From Acidimicrobiia bacterium (GTDB taxonomy: Bacteria > Actinomycetota > Acidimicrobiia > Acidimicrobiales > Acidimicrobilacustridaceae): 16,275 nucleotides of DNA. The notes below the pieces were generated by a model. It worked only from the letters and a program-made list of their open reading frames with translations, was not told where the DNA came from and did no database searches. The DNA lies in contig VERC01000019.1 of assembly GCA_018882825.1 (NCBI GenBank), positions 1-16,275 of the forward strand, given 5' to 3'. This document shows, piece by piece, positions 4,465-16,275 of this stretch. The position numbers and the translations under genes are program-made. Position 1 is the first letter of the stretch; each line of letters opens with the position of its first letter.

Positions 4465-7400
4465 TTGTCCGCTCGTCAGACCGTCCGTGACCGCTACTCG
4501 TTCGCGAATCTCGACGAAGCACTCGACCTCCCCGACCTGATCGCCATCCAGCGCGCGTCGTTCGAGTGGTTCCTCCAGCAGGGCCTCGCCGAGACCTTCC
4601 GGGACATCAGCCCCATCAAGGACTTCGCCGAGACGCTCCAGCTCGAGCTCGAGTTCGATCCCGACGACGAGGACCTGCGCCCGCCACCCAAGTTCACGGT
4701 GGAGGAGTGCAAGGAGAAGGACATGACCTTCTCCGCCCCGATCTTCGTGCGCGCCCGGTTCATGAACGCATCGACCGGCGAGATCAAGGAACAGACCGTC
4801 TTCATGGGTGACTTCCCGATGATGACGGACAAGGGCACGTTCGTCATCAACGGCACCGAGCGCGTCGTCGTGTCGCAGCTCGTGCGGTCGCCCGGAGTCA
4901 TCTTCCAGCCGGGTGAGCGGTTCCGTCTGCGCAACCTCCAGAAGCACCAGCTGGTCACGGGCACCATCCACCCCTACCGCGGCGAGTGGATCGAGTTCGA
5001 CGTCGAGCAGAAGCCCGGCAAGGACGTCACCGCCGGTGCCCGCGTGGCCCGCAAGCGTCGCCTCAGCCTGTTCGTCCTGCTGCGCGCCCTCGGTTACGAC
5101 GAGGAGAACCACCCCGGGTTCCTCGAGCGTCTCGTGCGGCACTTCGACTTCCTCGAGGGGCAGTGGGAGAAGGACAAGGACCTCGCGCCCACTCAGGACG
5201 AGGCCCTGGTCGAGATCTACAAGCGCGCCCGCCCGGGTGAGCCGCCGTCGGTCGAGTCGGCGAAGGCCTACTTCCGCAACGCCTTCTTCGAGAGCCGTCG
5301 CTACGACCTCTCCCGCGTCGGTCGCTACAAGCTCAACCGCAAGCTCGGCCCGGAGCTCGACAAGATCGAGAAGCTCTTCGGCATCGAGTTGGAACGGCCG
5401 GAGATCGACCAGAGCACCCTCACGCCGTCCGAGGTGCTGGCCGCCACCACCTACCTGCTCAACCTGGTGAACGCCGAGCCGGGGTACCGACTCGACGATC
5501 AGGACCATTTCGCCAACCGACGCATCCGTTCGGTGGGCGAGTTGATCCAGAACCAGGTGCGCATCGGCCTGTCCCGCATGGAGCGCGTCGTGCGCGAGCG
5601 CATGACCACCCAGGATGTCGAGGCCATCACCCCGCAGACGCTCATCAACATCCGTCCCGTGGTGGCCGCCATCAAGGAGTTCTTCGGGACCTCGCAGCTC
5701 TCGCAGTTCATGGACCAGGTCAACCCGTTGTCGGGCCTCACCCACCGTCGTCGTCTGTCGGCGCTCGGTCCGGGCGGTCTGTCGCGTGAGCGAGCCGGGT
5801 TCGAGGTCCGGGACGTGCACTTCTCGCACTACGGGCGCATGTGTCCCATCGAGACCCCGGAAGGTCCGAACATCGGATTGATCGGTGCCTTGGCCACCTT
5901 CGCCCGGGTGAACGAGTTCGGGTTCATCGAGTCGCCCTACCGCAAGGTCGTCAACGGCCGCGTCACCGACGAGATCGTCTACCTCGCGGCCGACGAGGAG
6001 GAGGAGTACGTCGTCGCCCAGGCGAACGCGCCCCTCAACCCCGACGGGACGTTCAAGGCCGATCGGGTGCTCGTGCGTCGTTCGCCCCAGGCGGCGACGC
6101 TGGGCGAACTCAAGTTGATGCTCGAGCGTGACGTGTTCTTCGGCGCCACCACCGAGATCTCGAACGTCGCTCCGGCCGAGGTCCAGTTGATGGACGTCTC
6201 GCCCAAGCAGATCGTCTCGGTGGCCACCGCGCTCATCCCCTTCCTCGAGCACGACGACGCCAACCGGGCGCTCATGGGCGCCAACATGCAGCGTCAGGCC
6301 GTGCCGTTGCTGCGGGCCGAGGCCCCCTACATCGGCACCGGCATCGAGTCACGAGCGGCTCGCGACGCGGCCGACATGATCCTGGCCACCGACGACGGCA
6401 CCGTGAGCGAGGTCGACGGCAACGCCATCACCGTCCAGTACAAGACCCAGGGCCGCACGGTGTACCGCCTGCTCAAGTTCGAGCGGTCGAACCAGGACAC
6501 CTGCATCAACCAGAAGCCCGTGGTGGTCGCCGGCCAGACCGTGAAGAAGGGCGACATCCTCGCCCACGGTCCGTCGACCGACAACGGCGAACTGGCCCTC
6601 GGCAAGAACCTCGTCGTGGCCTTCATGCCGTGGGAGGGCTACAACTTCGAGGACGCCATCATCCTCTCGGAGCGGTTGGTGAAGGACGACGTGCTCACGT
6701 CGATCCACATCCACGAGCACGAGATCGATGCCCGCGACACCAAGTTGGGCCCCGAGGAGATCACCCGGGACATCCCCAACCTCTCCGACGAGATCCTCGC
6801 CGACCTCGACGAGCGCGGGATCATCCGCGTCGGCGCCGAGGTGCATGCCGGTGACGTGCTGGTGGGCAAGGTCACACCCAAGGGCGAGACCGAACTCACC
6901 CCCGAGGAGCGCCTCCTGCGCGCCATCTTCGGCGAGAAGGCCCGCGAGGTGCGCGACACGTCGCTCAAGGTGCCGCACGGCGAACAGGGCAAGGTCATCG
7001 ACGTCAAGGTGTTCAGCCGGGACGAGAGCCACGAGCTCCCGCCGGGCGTGAACCAGCTCGTGCGCGTGTACGTCGCCCAGAAGCGAAAGATCAGCGTGGG
7101 CGACAAGCTCGCCGGTCGTCACGGCAACAAGGGCGTCATCTCCAAGATCCTCCCGATCGAGGACATGCCCTTCATGGCCGACGGAACCCCCGTCGACATC
7201 ATCCTCAATCCGCTGGGCGTTCCGTCCCGGATGAACGTGGGCCAGGTGCTCGAAGCGCATCTCGGCTACGCCGCCCGCTACGGCTGGGCCATCGGCGGAT
7301 CGACGGTGGGCGAGGAGCCCGTGCGCGGCACCGAGAAGAAGACGCGGCCGGTCACGCCGCCGTCGACGCTCATCGCCACGCCCGTGTTCGACGGTGCCCA

Positions 7401-8058
7401 CTGGGACGAGGAGGAGGGGGCGGGCAAGCACCCGACGATCAAGTCGATCTTCCAGCACCTCCAGCCCGAGGCGTCCGATCCGCGCTACGGCGACGACGGC
7501 CGTCTGATGCAGGACGACGGGAAGATGGTGCTCTACAACGGGCGCACCGGCGAGGCCTACGACAACCCCATCACCGTGGGCGTCGTCTACATCCTCAAGT
7601 TGGCCCATCTCGTGGACGACAAGATCCACGCCCGCTCGACCGGTCCCTACTCGATGATCACCCAGCAACCGCTGGGCGGCAAGGCGCAGTTCGGTGGTCA
7701 GCGGTTCGGTGAGATGGAGGTGTGGGCCCTCGAGGCCTATGGCGCCGCCTACTGCCTGCAGGAACTGCTCACCATCAAGTCCGACGACGTGCTCGGCCGC
7801 GTGAAGGTCTACGAGGCCATCGTCAAGGGCGAGAACATCCCCGAGCCGGGCATCCCCGAGAGCTTCAAGGTGCTCATCAAGGAGATGCAGGCGCTCTGCC
7901 TCAACGTCGAGGTGCTCAACACCTCGGGCGCCGAGATCGAGATGCGCGAGCTCGACGAGGACATCTTCCGTACTGCCGAGGAACTCGGCATCGATCTTTC
8001 CCGACCGGAACGCGGCAGCGACGAGGACGACGCTCGTCGTCGGGCCGAGAGGGGCTGA
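4465..8058 (+). CDS. rpoB: DNA-directed RNA polymerase beta subunit
   Basis: The beta subunit forms one pincer and part of the active centre of RNA polymerase. The product is 1197 residues, in the actinobacterial range. Fork-loop/rifampicin region: residues about 410-437, reading [20 protein letters not shown]; Asp417, His427 and Ser432 (E. coli D516, H526, S531) are intact, but E. coli N518 is Val419. Other signatures are [32 protein letters not shown] and the C-terminal [19 protein letters not shown] that packs on beta-prime. The start chosen is TTG at 4465, with AGGAG (4454-4458) six bases upstream; TTG starts are known for actinobacterial rpoB. The in-frame GTG at 4273 would add a Pro/Arg-rich stretch running across promoter P2, so I reject it. 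rpoC follows within 10 bases. Confidence 0.98.
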   Translation: MSARQTVRDRYSFANLDEALDLPDLIAIQRASFEWFLQQGLAETFRDISPIKDFAETLQLELEFDPDDEDLRPPPKFTVEECKEKDMTFSAPIFVRARFMNASTGEIKEQTVFMGDFPMMTDKGTFVINGTERVVVSQLVRSPGVIFQPGERFRLRNLQKHQLVTGTIHPYRGEWIEFDVEQKPGKDVTAGARVARKRRLSLFVLLRALGYDEENHPGFLERLVRHFDFLEGQWEKDKDLAPTQDEALVEIYKRARPGEPPSVESAKAYFRNAFFESRRYDLSRVGRYKLNRKLGPELDKIEKLFGIELERPEIDQSTLTPSEVLAATTYLLNLVNAEPGYRLDDQDHFANRRIRSVGELIQNQVRIGLSRMERVVRERMTTQDVEAITPQTLINIRPVVAAIKEFFGTSQLSQFMDQVNPLSGLTHRRRLSALGPGGLSRERAGFEVRDVHFSHYGRMCPIETPEGPNIGLIGALATFARVNEFGFIESPYRKVVNGRVTDEIVYLAADEEEEYVVAQANAPLNPDGTFKADRVLVRRSPQAATLGELKLMLERDVFFGATTEISNVAPAEVQLMDVSPKQIVSVATALIPFLEHDDANRALMGANMQRQAVPLLRAEAPYIGTGIESRAARDAADMILATDDGTVSEVDGNAITVQYKTQGRTVYRLLKFERSNQDTCINQKPVVVAGQTVKKGDILAHGPSTDNGELALGKNLVVAFMPWEGYNFEDAIILSERLVKDDVLTSIHIHEHEIDARDTKLGPEEITRDIPNLSDEILADLDERGIIRVGAEVHAGDVLVGKVTPKGETELTPEERLLRAIFGEKAREVRDTSLKVPHGEQGKVIDVKVFSRDESHELPPGVNQLVRVYVAQKRKISVGDKLAGRHGNKGVISKILPIEDMPFMADGTPVDIILNPLGVPSRMNVGQVLEAHLGYAARYGWAIGGSTVGEEPVRGTEKKTRPVTPPSTLIATPVFDGAHWDEEEGAGKHPTIKSIFQHLQPEASDPRYGDDGRLMQDDGKMVLYNGRTGEAYDNPITVGVVYILKLAHLVDDKIHARSTGPYSMITQQPLGGKAQFGGQRFGEMEVWALEAYGAAYCLQELLTIKSDDVLGRVKVYEAIVKGENIPEPGIPESFKVLIKEMQALCLNVEVLNTSGAEIEMRELDEDIFRTAEELGIDLSRPERGSDEDDARRRAERG

Positions 8059-8068
8059 GGACATGGCA

Positions 8069-12166
<4,098 letters not shown>

Positions 12167-12179
12167 GTCCATCCGGGGT

Positions 12180-12209
12180 TTGCCCGTTCGGGGCGGACGC
12201 CCGTAACCT
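12180..12209 (+). promoter_or_regulatory. Candidate rpsL-rpsG-fusA-tuf promoter (TTGCCC - 18 - TAACCT)
   Basis: TTGCCC (12180-12185) and TAACCT (12204-12209) are spaced by 18 bases in the 91-base gap after rpoC. The -10 fits TAnnnT. A start near 12216 would give a leader of about 42 bases before rpsL. An inverted repeat (GCCC 12182-12185 with GGGC 12191-12194) overlaps the -35 and early spacer, the same layout as at rpoB P1. The str operon usually has its own promoter at this place. Confidence 0.5.
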
Positions 12210-12257
12210 TGCCGTCCGCTCCGGGGCCTCCCCGTTCCGTTCCACGAGAGGTAGCAC

Positions 12258-12629
<372 letters not shown>

Positions 12630-12630
12630 C

Positions 12631-13101
12631 GTGCCCCGCAAGGGTCCCGCCCCCCGCCGTGAGTTGATGCCCGACCCGATCTACCGGTCGGTCGTCGTCA
12701 CCCAGTTCGTCAACAAGGTGCTCCAGCGCGGCAAGCGCTCCACCGCCGAACGCATCGTCTACGAGGCGTTGCACATCATCGAGGAGAAGACCGGCAGCGA
12801 GCCGATCGCCACCCTCAAGCGCGCCGTCGACAACGTGAAGCCCCAGCTCGAGGTGCGCAGCCGTCGTGTGGGCGGCGCCACCTACCAGGTTCCCGTCGAG
12901 GTGCGTCCGCGCCGGGCCAACACGCTCGCCATCCGTTGGATCGTCGGCTACTCGCGCCAGCGCCGCGAGCGCACCATGGCCGAGCGCCTCGCCAACGAAC
13001 TGCTCGATGCCAGCAACGGGGTCGGCGCGTCCATCAAGCGACGCGAGGACCTCTACAAGATGGCGGAGTCCAACAAGGCCTTCGCCCACTACCGCTGGTA
13101 G
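12631..13101 (+). CDS. rpsG: 30S ribosomal protein S7
   Basis: S7 nucleates assembly of the 30S head by binding the 3' domain of 16S rRNA, and contacts the E-site tRNA and mRNA. At 156 residues it has the standard length. Signatures are [19 protein letters not shown] at the start, [37 protein letters not shown] (the beta-hairpin region), and [19 protein letters not shown]. It ends in AFAHYRW, as in other actinobacteria. The start is GTG at 12631, with AAGGAG (12618-12623) seven bases upstream inside the end of rpsL. S7 is the autoregulator of the str operon in E. coli; no matching site can be recognised here. fusA follows after 96 bases with a few short repeats. Confidence 0.98.
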   Translation: MPRKGPAPRRELMPDPIYRSVVVTQFVNKVLQRGKRSTAERIVYEALHIIEEKTGSEPIATLKRAVDNVKPQLEVRSRRVGGATYQVPVEVRPRRANTLAIRWIVGYSRQRRERTMAERLANELLDASNGVGASIKRREDLYKMAESNKAFAHYRW

Positions 13102-13197
13102 CCGTCGACCCGATCGACGAACCGTCGGCCGGCTCCGTCGGCCCGACACCTCCGCACCCGCTCCTTCTCAACTCGAGTACCACGACAGGAAACGACG

Positions 13198-15285
13198 ATG
13201 GCCGCACGCCCCCACCCCCTCGCCAAGACCCGCAACATCGGCATCATGGCCCACATCGATGCGGGCAAGACCACGACCACCGAGCGGATCCTCTACTACA
13301 CCGGCAAGAACTACAAGATCGGTGAGGTGCACGAGGGCGGCGCCACCATGGACTGGATGGTGCAGGAGCAGGAGCGAGGCATCACCATCACGTCGGCGGC
13401 CACCACCTGCTTCTGGGAGGGCCACCGCATCAACATCATCGACACGCCCGGCCACGTCGACTTCACCGTCGAGGTCGAGCGCTCGCTGCGCGTGCTCGAC
13501 GGCGCCGTCGCCGTGTTCGACGGTGTGGCCGGTGTGGAGCCGCAGACCGAGACGGTGTGGCGTCAGGCCAACAAGTACAACGTTCCCCGGATGTGCTTCA
13601 TCAACAAGATGGATCGCCTCGGCGCCGACTTCTACGCCGCGCTGGCCTCCATCAAGGACCGCCTCGAGGCCAACACAGCCGTGCTGCAACTGCCCATCGG
13701 TGCCGAGGGCAACTACAAGGGTGTCGTCGATCTGGTGACGATGGACGCACTGGTGTGGCTCGATGAGGAACTGGGCGCCAAGTGGGAGGTCCAGGAGATC
13801 CCCGCCGATCTGGTCGAGGAGGCCAACGCCTACCGCGCCGAACTCATCGAGACGGTGGCCACCGTCGACGAGGACCTGCTCGAGAAGTTCATCGCCGAGG
13901 AGGAGATCACCGTCGACGAACTGCGGGCCGCCATCCGCAAGGCCACCATCGCCGGTGAGGTCATCCCGGTGCTCAACGGCACCGCTTTCAAGAACAAGGG
14001 TGTGCAGCCGCTGCTCGACGCAGTGGTGTGGTATCTGCCGTCGCCGATCGACCTCCCCCCGGTGGGCGGCACGAACCTCAAGGGCGACCAGGAACTCACC
14101 CGCGAGGTGTCCGACGACGCGCCGTTCTCGGCCCTCGCCTTCAAGATCATGACCGACCCCCACGTGGGCAAGCTCACCTACTTCCGCGTCTACTCGGGCA
14201 AGCTCGAGAAGGGCGGTCAGGTGTTGAACAGCCGCACCCAGTCGAAGGAGCGCATCGGTCGCCTCCTCGAGATGCACGCCAACGACCGTCAGGATCTCGA
14301 CGAGATCTTCGCCGGCGACATCGTGGCCGGCATCGGCTTCAAGAACACCAAGACCGGCGACACGCTGTGCGATCCGTCCAACGCCATCGTGCTGGAGGAA
14401 CTGATCTTCCCCGAGCCGGTGATCCACGTGGCCGTCGAGCCGAAGACCAAGGCCGATCAGGACAAGATGGCCAAGGCCCTCTACGCGCTGGCCGAGGAGG
14501 ACCCGACCTTTCAGGTGCGCACCGACGAGGACACGGGACAGACCGTGATCTCCGGCATGGGCGAGTTGCACCTCGAGGTGCTCGTCGACCGCATGTTGCG
14601 CGAGTTCAAGGTCGACGCCGCCGTGGGCAAGCCGCAGGTGGCCTACCGGGAGACGATCACCCAGACCATCGAGAACTCGACCTACACGCACAAGAAGCAG
14701 ACCGGTGGTTCGGGTCAGTACGCCGAGGTCACCATCACCCTGGAGAACACCGGCCCGGGTGGTGGCTACGAGTTCGTCGACAAGATCACCGGCGGCCGCA
14801 TCCCCAAGGAGTACATCCCCTCGGTCGACGCCGGCATCCAGCAGGCCATGACCGCCGGCGTGCTCGCCGGGTACCCGACCGTCGACGTGCGGGCCATCCT
14901 CACCGACGGCAAGTACCACGACGTCGACTCCTCGGAGATGGCGTTCAAGATCGCCGGCACCATGGCGTTCAAGGAAGCCGCCCGCAAGGCCAAGCCCGCG
15001 CTCCTCGAACCCATCATGAACGTCGAGGTGTCCACGCCCGACGACTACATGGGCGACGTCATGGGTGACCTCTCCAGCCGCCGCGGCAAGTTGGGTGGCA
15101 TGGAGCAGCGGGGCAACTCGCAGATCATCCGGGCCCAGGTCCCACTGTCGGAGATGTTCGGGTATGCCACCGACCTCCGCTCGCGCACCCAGGGTCGCGC
15201 CACCTACACCATGCAGTTCGACTCGTACCAGCAGATGCCGTCCAACGTGCAGGAAGAGATCGTCACCCGCGTGCGCGGCGACTGA
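13198..15285 (+). CDS. fusA: Elongation factor G
   Basis: EF-G is the GTPase that drives translocation and, with RRF, ribosome recycling. The product is 695 residues, the normal length. Domain I has G1 AHIDAGKT (18-25), switch [14 protein letters not shown]3 DTPGH (82-86) and G4 NKMD (136-139). Domain II follows from about 290, domain III carries [11 protein letters not shown], and domain IV has [10 protein letters not shown] and the [22 protein letters not shown] loop that reaches into the A site. Domain V ends in [17 protein letters not shown]. The ATG at 13198 has AGGAAA (13186-13191) upstream. Codon use matches the genes before it (all 11 His codons CAC), unlike the following tuf gene. 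It looks like a canonical, housekeeping EF-G. Confidence 0.98.
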   Translation: MAARPHPLAKTRNIGIMAHIDAGKTTTTERILYYTGKNYKIGEVHEGGATMDWMVQEQERGITITSAATTCFWEGHRINIIDTPGHVDFTVEVERSLRVLDGAVAVFDGVAGVEPQTETVWRQANKYNVPRMCFINKMDRLGADFYAALASIKDRLEANTAVLQLPIGAEGNYKGVVDLVTMDALVWLDEELGAKWEVQEIPADLVEEANAYRAELIETVATVDEDLLEKFIAEEEITVDELRAAIRKATIAGEVIPVLNGTAFKNKGVQPLLDAVVWYLPSPIDLPPVGGTNLKGDQELTREVSDDAPFSALAFKIMTDPHVGKLTYFRVYSGKLEKGGQVLNSRTQSKERIGRLLEMHANDRQDLDEIFAGDIVAGIGFKNTKTGDTLCDPSNAIVLEELIFPEPVIHVAVEPKTKADQDKMAKALYALAEEDPTFQVRTDEDTGQTVISGMGELHLEVLVDRMLREFKVDAAVGKPQVAYRETITQTIENSTYTHKKQTGGSGQYAEVTITLENTGPGGGYEFVDKITGGRIPKEYIPSVDAGIQQAMTAGVLAGYPTVDVRAILTDGKYHDVDSSEMAFKIAGTMAFKEAARKAKPALLEPIMNVEVSTPDDYMGDVMGDLSSRRGKLGGMEQRGNSQIIRAQVPLSEMFGYATDLRSRTQGRATYTMQFDSYQQMPSNVQEEIVTRVRGD

Positions 15286-15338
15286 TCGAACCCTCACCGG
15301 ACGACACGACACCACACGACACCAGCCCTCCGCCGGAC

Positions 15339-15375
15339 CCCGGCACCAACCAACCGCCGGCACCCGGCACCAACC
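15339..15375 (+). repeat. 13-bp direct repeat upstream of tuf
   Basis: CCCGGCACCAACC occurs at 15339-15351 and again at 15363-15375, 24 bases apart. The second copy abuts the GAAGGAG ribosome binding site of tuf. The preceding bases (15304-15324) are also repetitive (ACGACAC/CACGACACC). As at rplJ, the tract is rich in C and A and largely free of strong pairing. The role is unknown; an open translation-initiation region is one possibility. Confidence 0.8.
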
Positions 15376-15388
15376 GAAGGAGAATCCG

Positions 15389-16275
15389 ATGGCACGCGAG
15401 AAGTTCGAGCGGACCAAGCCCCATGCGAATGTGGGGACGATGGGTCATATCGATCATGGGAAGACGACGTTGACGGCGGCGATCACGAAGGTGCTTGCCG
15501 ATGCGGATCCGTCGAACAATTCGTTCACGGAGTTCTCGAACATCGACAAGGCGCCGGAAGAGCGTGAGCGTGGTATCACGATCAACATCTCGCATGTGGA
15601 GTACGAGACGGCGAATCGTCATTACGCGCATGTGGACATGCCGGGTCATGCTGATTACATCAAGAACATGATCACGGGTGCGGCGCAGGTCGATGGTGCG
15701 ATCCTGGTGGTGTCGGCGGCTGATGGTCCGATGCCGCAGACCCGTGAGCATGTCCTGTTGGCTCGTCAGGTGGGTGTGCCGGCGATCGTGGTGGCTCTGA
15801 ACAAGGTCGACATGGTCGATGATGAGGAGTTGTTGGATCTGGTGGAGCTCGAGGTTCGGGAGTTGCTGAACGAGTACGAGTTCCCTGGTGATGATGTGCC
15901 GGTGGTGAAGGTGTCGGCCCTGAAGGCGTTGGAGGGTGACGCGGATGCGGCGGCGCAGGTGTTGGCGTTGATGGCGGCGGTCGATGAGTACATCCCGCAG
16001 CCGGAGCGTGACACCGACAAGCCGTTCCTGATGCCGATCGAGGATGTGTTCACGATCACTGGTCGTGGCACGGTGGTGACCGGTCGAGTGGAGCAGGGGA
16101 TCATCCATACCGGTGACGAGATCGAGATCGTGGGTATCAAACCGACGGCGAAGACGACGTGCACGGGTGTGGAGATGTTCCGCAAGTTGCTCGACGAGGG
16201 TCGGGCCGGGGACAACATCGGTGCGCTGTTGCGGGGTACGAAGAAGGAGGAGGTCGAGCGGGGTCAGGTGTTGGC
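15389..16275 (+). CDS. tuf: Elongation factor Tu (3' end cut by the window), with atypical codon use
   Basis: EF-Tu carries aminoacyl-tRNA to the ribosome as a GTP complex. The window holds 295 of about 395 codons; the gene runs off the right edge with no stop. G1 GHIDHGKTT (19-27), switch I ERGITI, G3 region DMPGHADY (from residue 83) and G4 NKVD (138-141) are present. Domain 2 begins near residue 210 ([23 protein letters not shown]). Met84 stands at the position that is Cys81 in E. coli. The ATG at 15389 has GAAGGAGAA upstream. Codon choice differs sharply from all upstream genes: His is CAT 9 of 9, Thr mainly ACG, Ala mainly GCG, Gly mainly GGT, Leu often TTG. The first 11 codons look local, then the change is abrupt. 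See findings. Confidence 0.97.
   Translation, partial: MAREKFERTKPHANVGTMGHIDHGKTTLTAAITKVLADADPSNNSFTEFSNIDKAPEERERGITINISHVEYETANRHYAHVDMPGHADYIKNMITGAAQVDGAILVVSAADGPMPQTREHVLLARQVGVPAIVVALNKVDMVDDEELLDLVELEVRELLNEYEFPGDDVPVVKVSALKALEGDADAAAQVLALMAAVDEYIPQPERDTDKPFLMPIEDVFTITGRGTVVTGRVEQGIIHTGDEIEIVGIKPTAKTTCTGVEMFRKLLDEGRAGDNIGALLRGTKKEEVERGQVL

Noticed and set aside
4277..4540. Short ORF with AGGAG-like sequence upstream and overlapping the rpoB start
   Set aside because: Composition is Arg/Pro rich as expected for GC-rich non-coding DNA, it runs out of frame into rpoB, and no known leader peptide fits. Coupling of an upstream ORF to rpoB cannot be excluded but is unsupported.
13102..13197. 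Short repeats between rpsG and fusA (CCGTCGGCC twice, GTCGA/TCGAC stem) as an S7 regulatory site
   Set aside because: The elements are short and typical of GC-rich DNA, and I cannot match them to the S7 binding structure known from E. coli.

Overview
This 16.3 kb window is a conserved transcription/translation 'core' locus of a high-GC bacterium, entirely on the + strand: an unidentified partial gene, tRNA-Trp, secE, nusG, rplK, rplA, rplJ, rplL, rpoB, rpoC, rpsL, rpsG, fusA and the first three quarters of a tuf gene. Strong third-position C/G bias, GTG and TTG starts, a TTG-started rpoB, the coiled-coil insert in RpoC that is typical of Actinomycetota, and the best residue-by-residue agreement (from memory) with actinobacterial sequences all point to Actinomycetota. 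Several residues look unlike mycobacteria and streptomycetes, and a deep branch such as Acidimicrobiia is my best guess; that is an inference.

Layout. Positions 1-228 hold the C-terminal end of an unrecognised small membrane-type protein. tRNA-Trp (CCA anticodon) follows at 329-401, then secE and nusG with a 4-base ATGA overlap, rplK and rplA. A 349-base leader (2709-3057) precedes rplJ-rplL. It holds a run of hairpins resembling the L10 autoregulatory leader and a perfect 3 x 13 bp repeat next to the rplJ ribosome binding site. A second non-coding stretch of 320 bases (4145-4464) separates rplL from rpoB. It contains a 14-bp hairpin, then two good SigA-like promoters. rpoB and rpoC are 10 bases or fewer apart. 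A further promoter candidate lies in the rpoC-rpsL gap, followed by rpsL, rpsG, fusA and tuf.

The products act together: SecE in protein export, NusG as elongation factor coupling transcription to translation, L11/L1/L10/L12 forming the ribosomal L1 and GTPase stalks, beta and beta-prime as the polymerase core, S12/S7 in the decoding site and head of the 30S subunit, and EF-G/EF-Tu as the factors that use the L12 stalk.

The gene content is ordinary, but several proteins are not. RpoC lacks all four cysteines of the second zinc-binding site (ZBD2) that is otherwise nearly universal in bacterial beta-prime, while the first zinc site is intact; it also has Pro where the bridge helix normally has His (E. 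coli H777). L11 has Thr at a thiopeptide-contacting proline. S12 has Gly at the normally conserved Arg93. L10 carries a 56-residue acidic tail. The tuf gene uses a codon set strikingly different from every gene upstream (all 9 His codons CAT, against 11 of 11 CAC in fusA). I see no CRISPR, transposon, phage or other new multi-gene system here.
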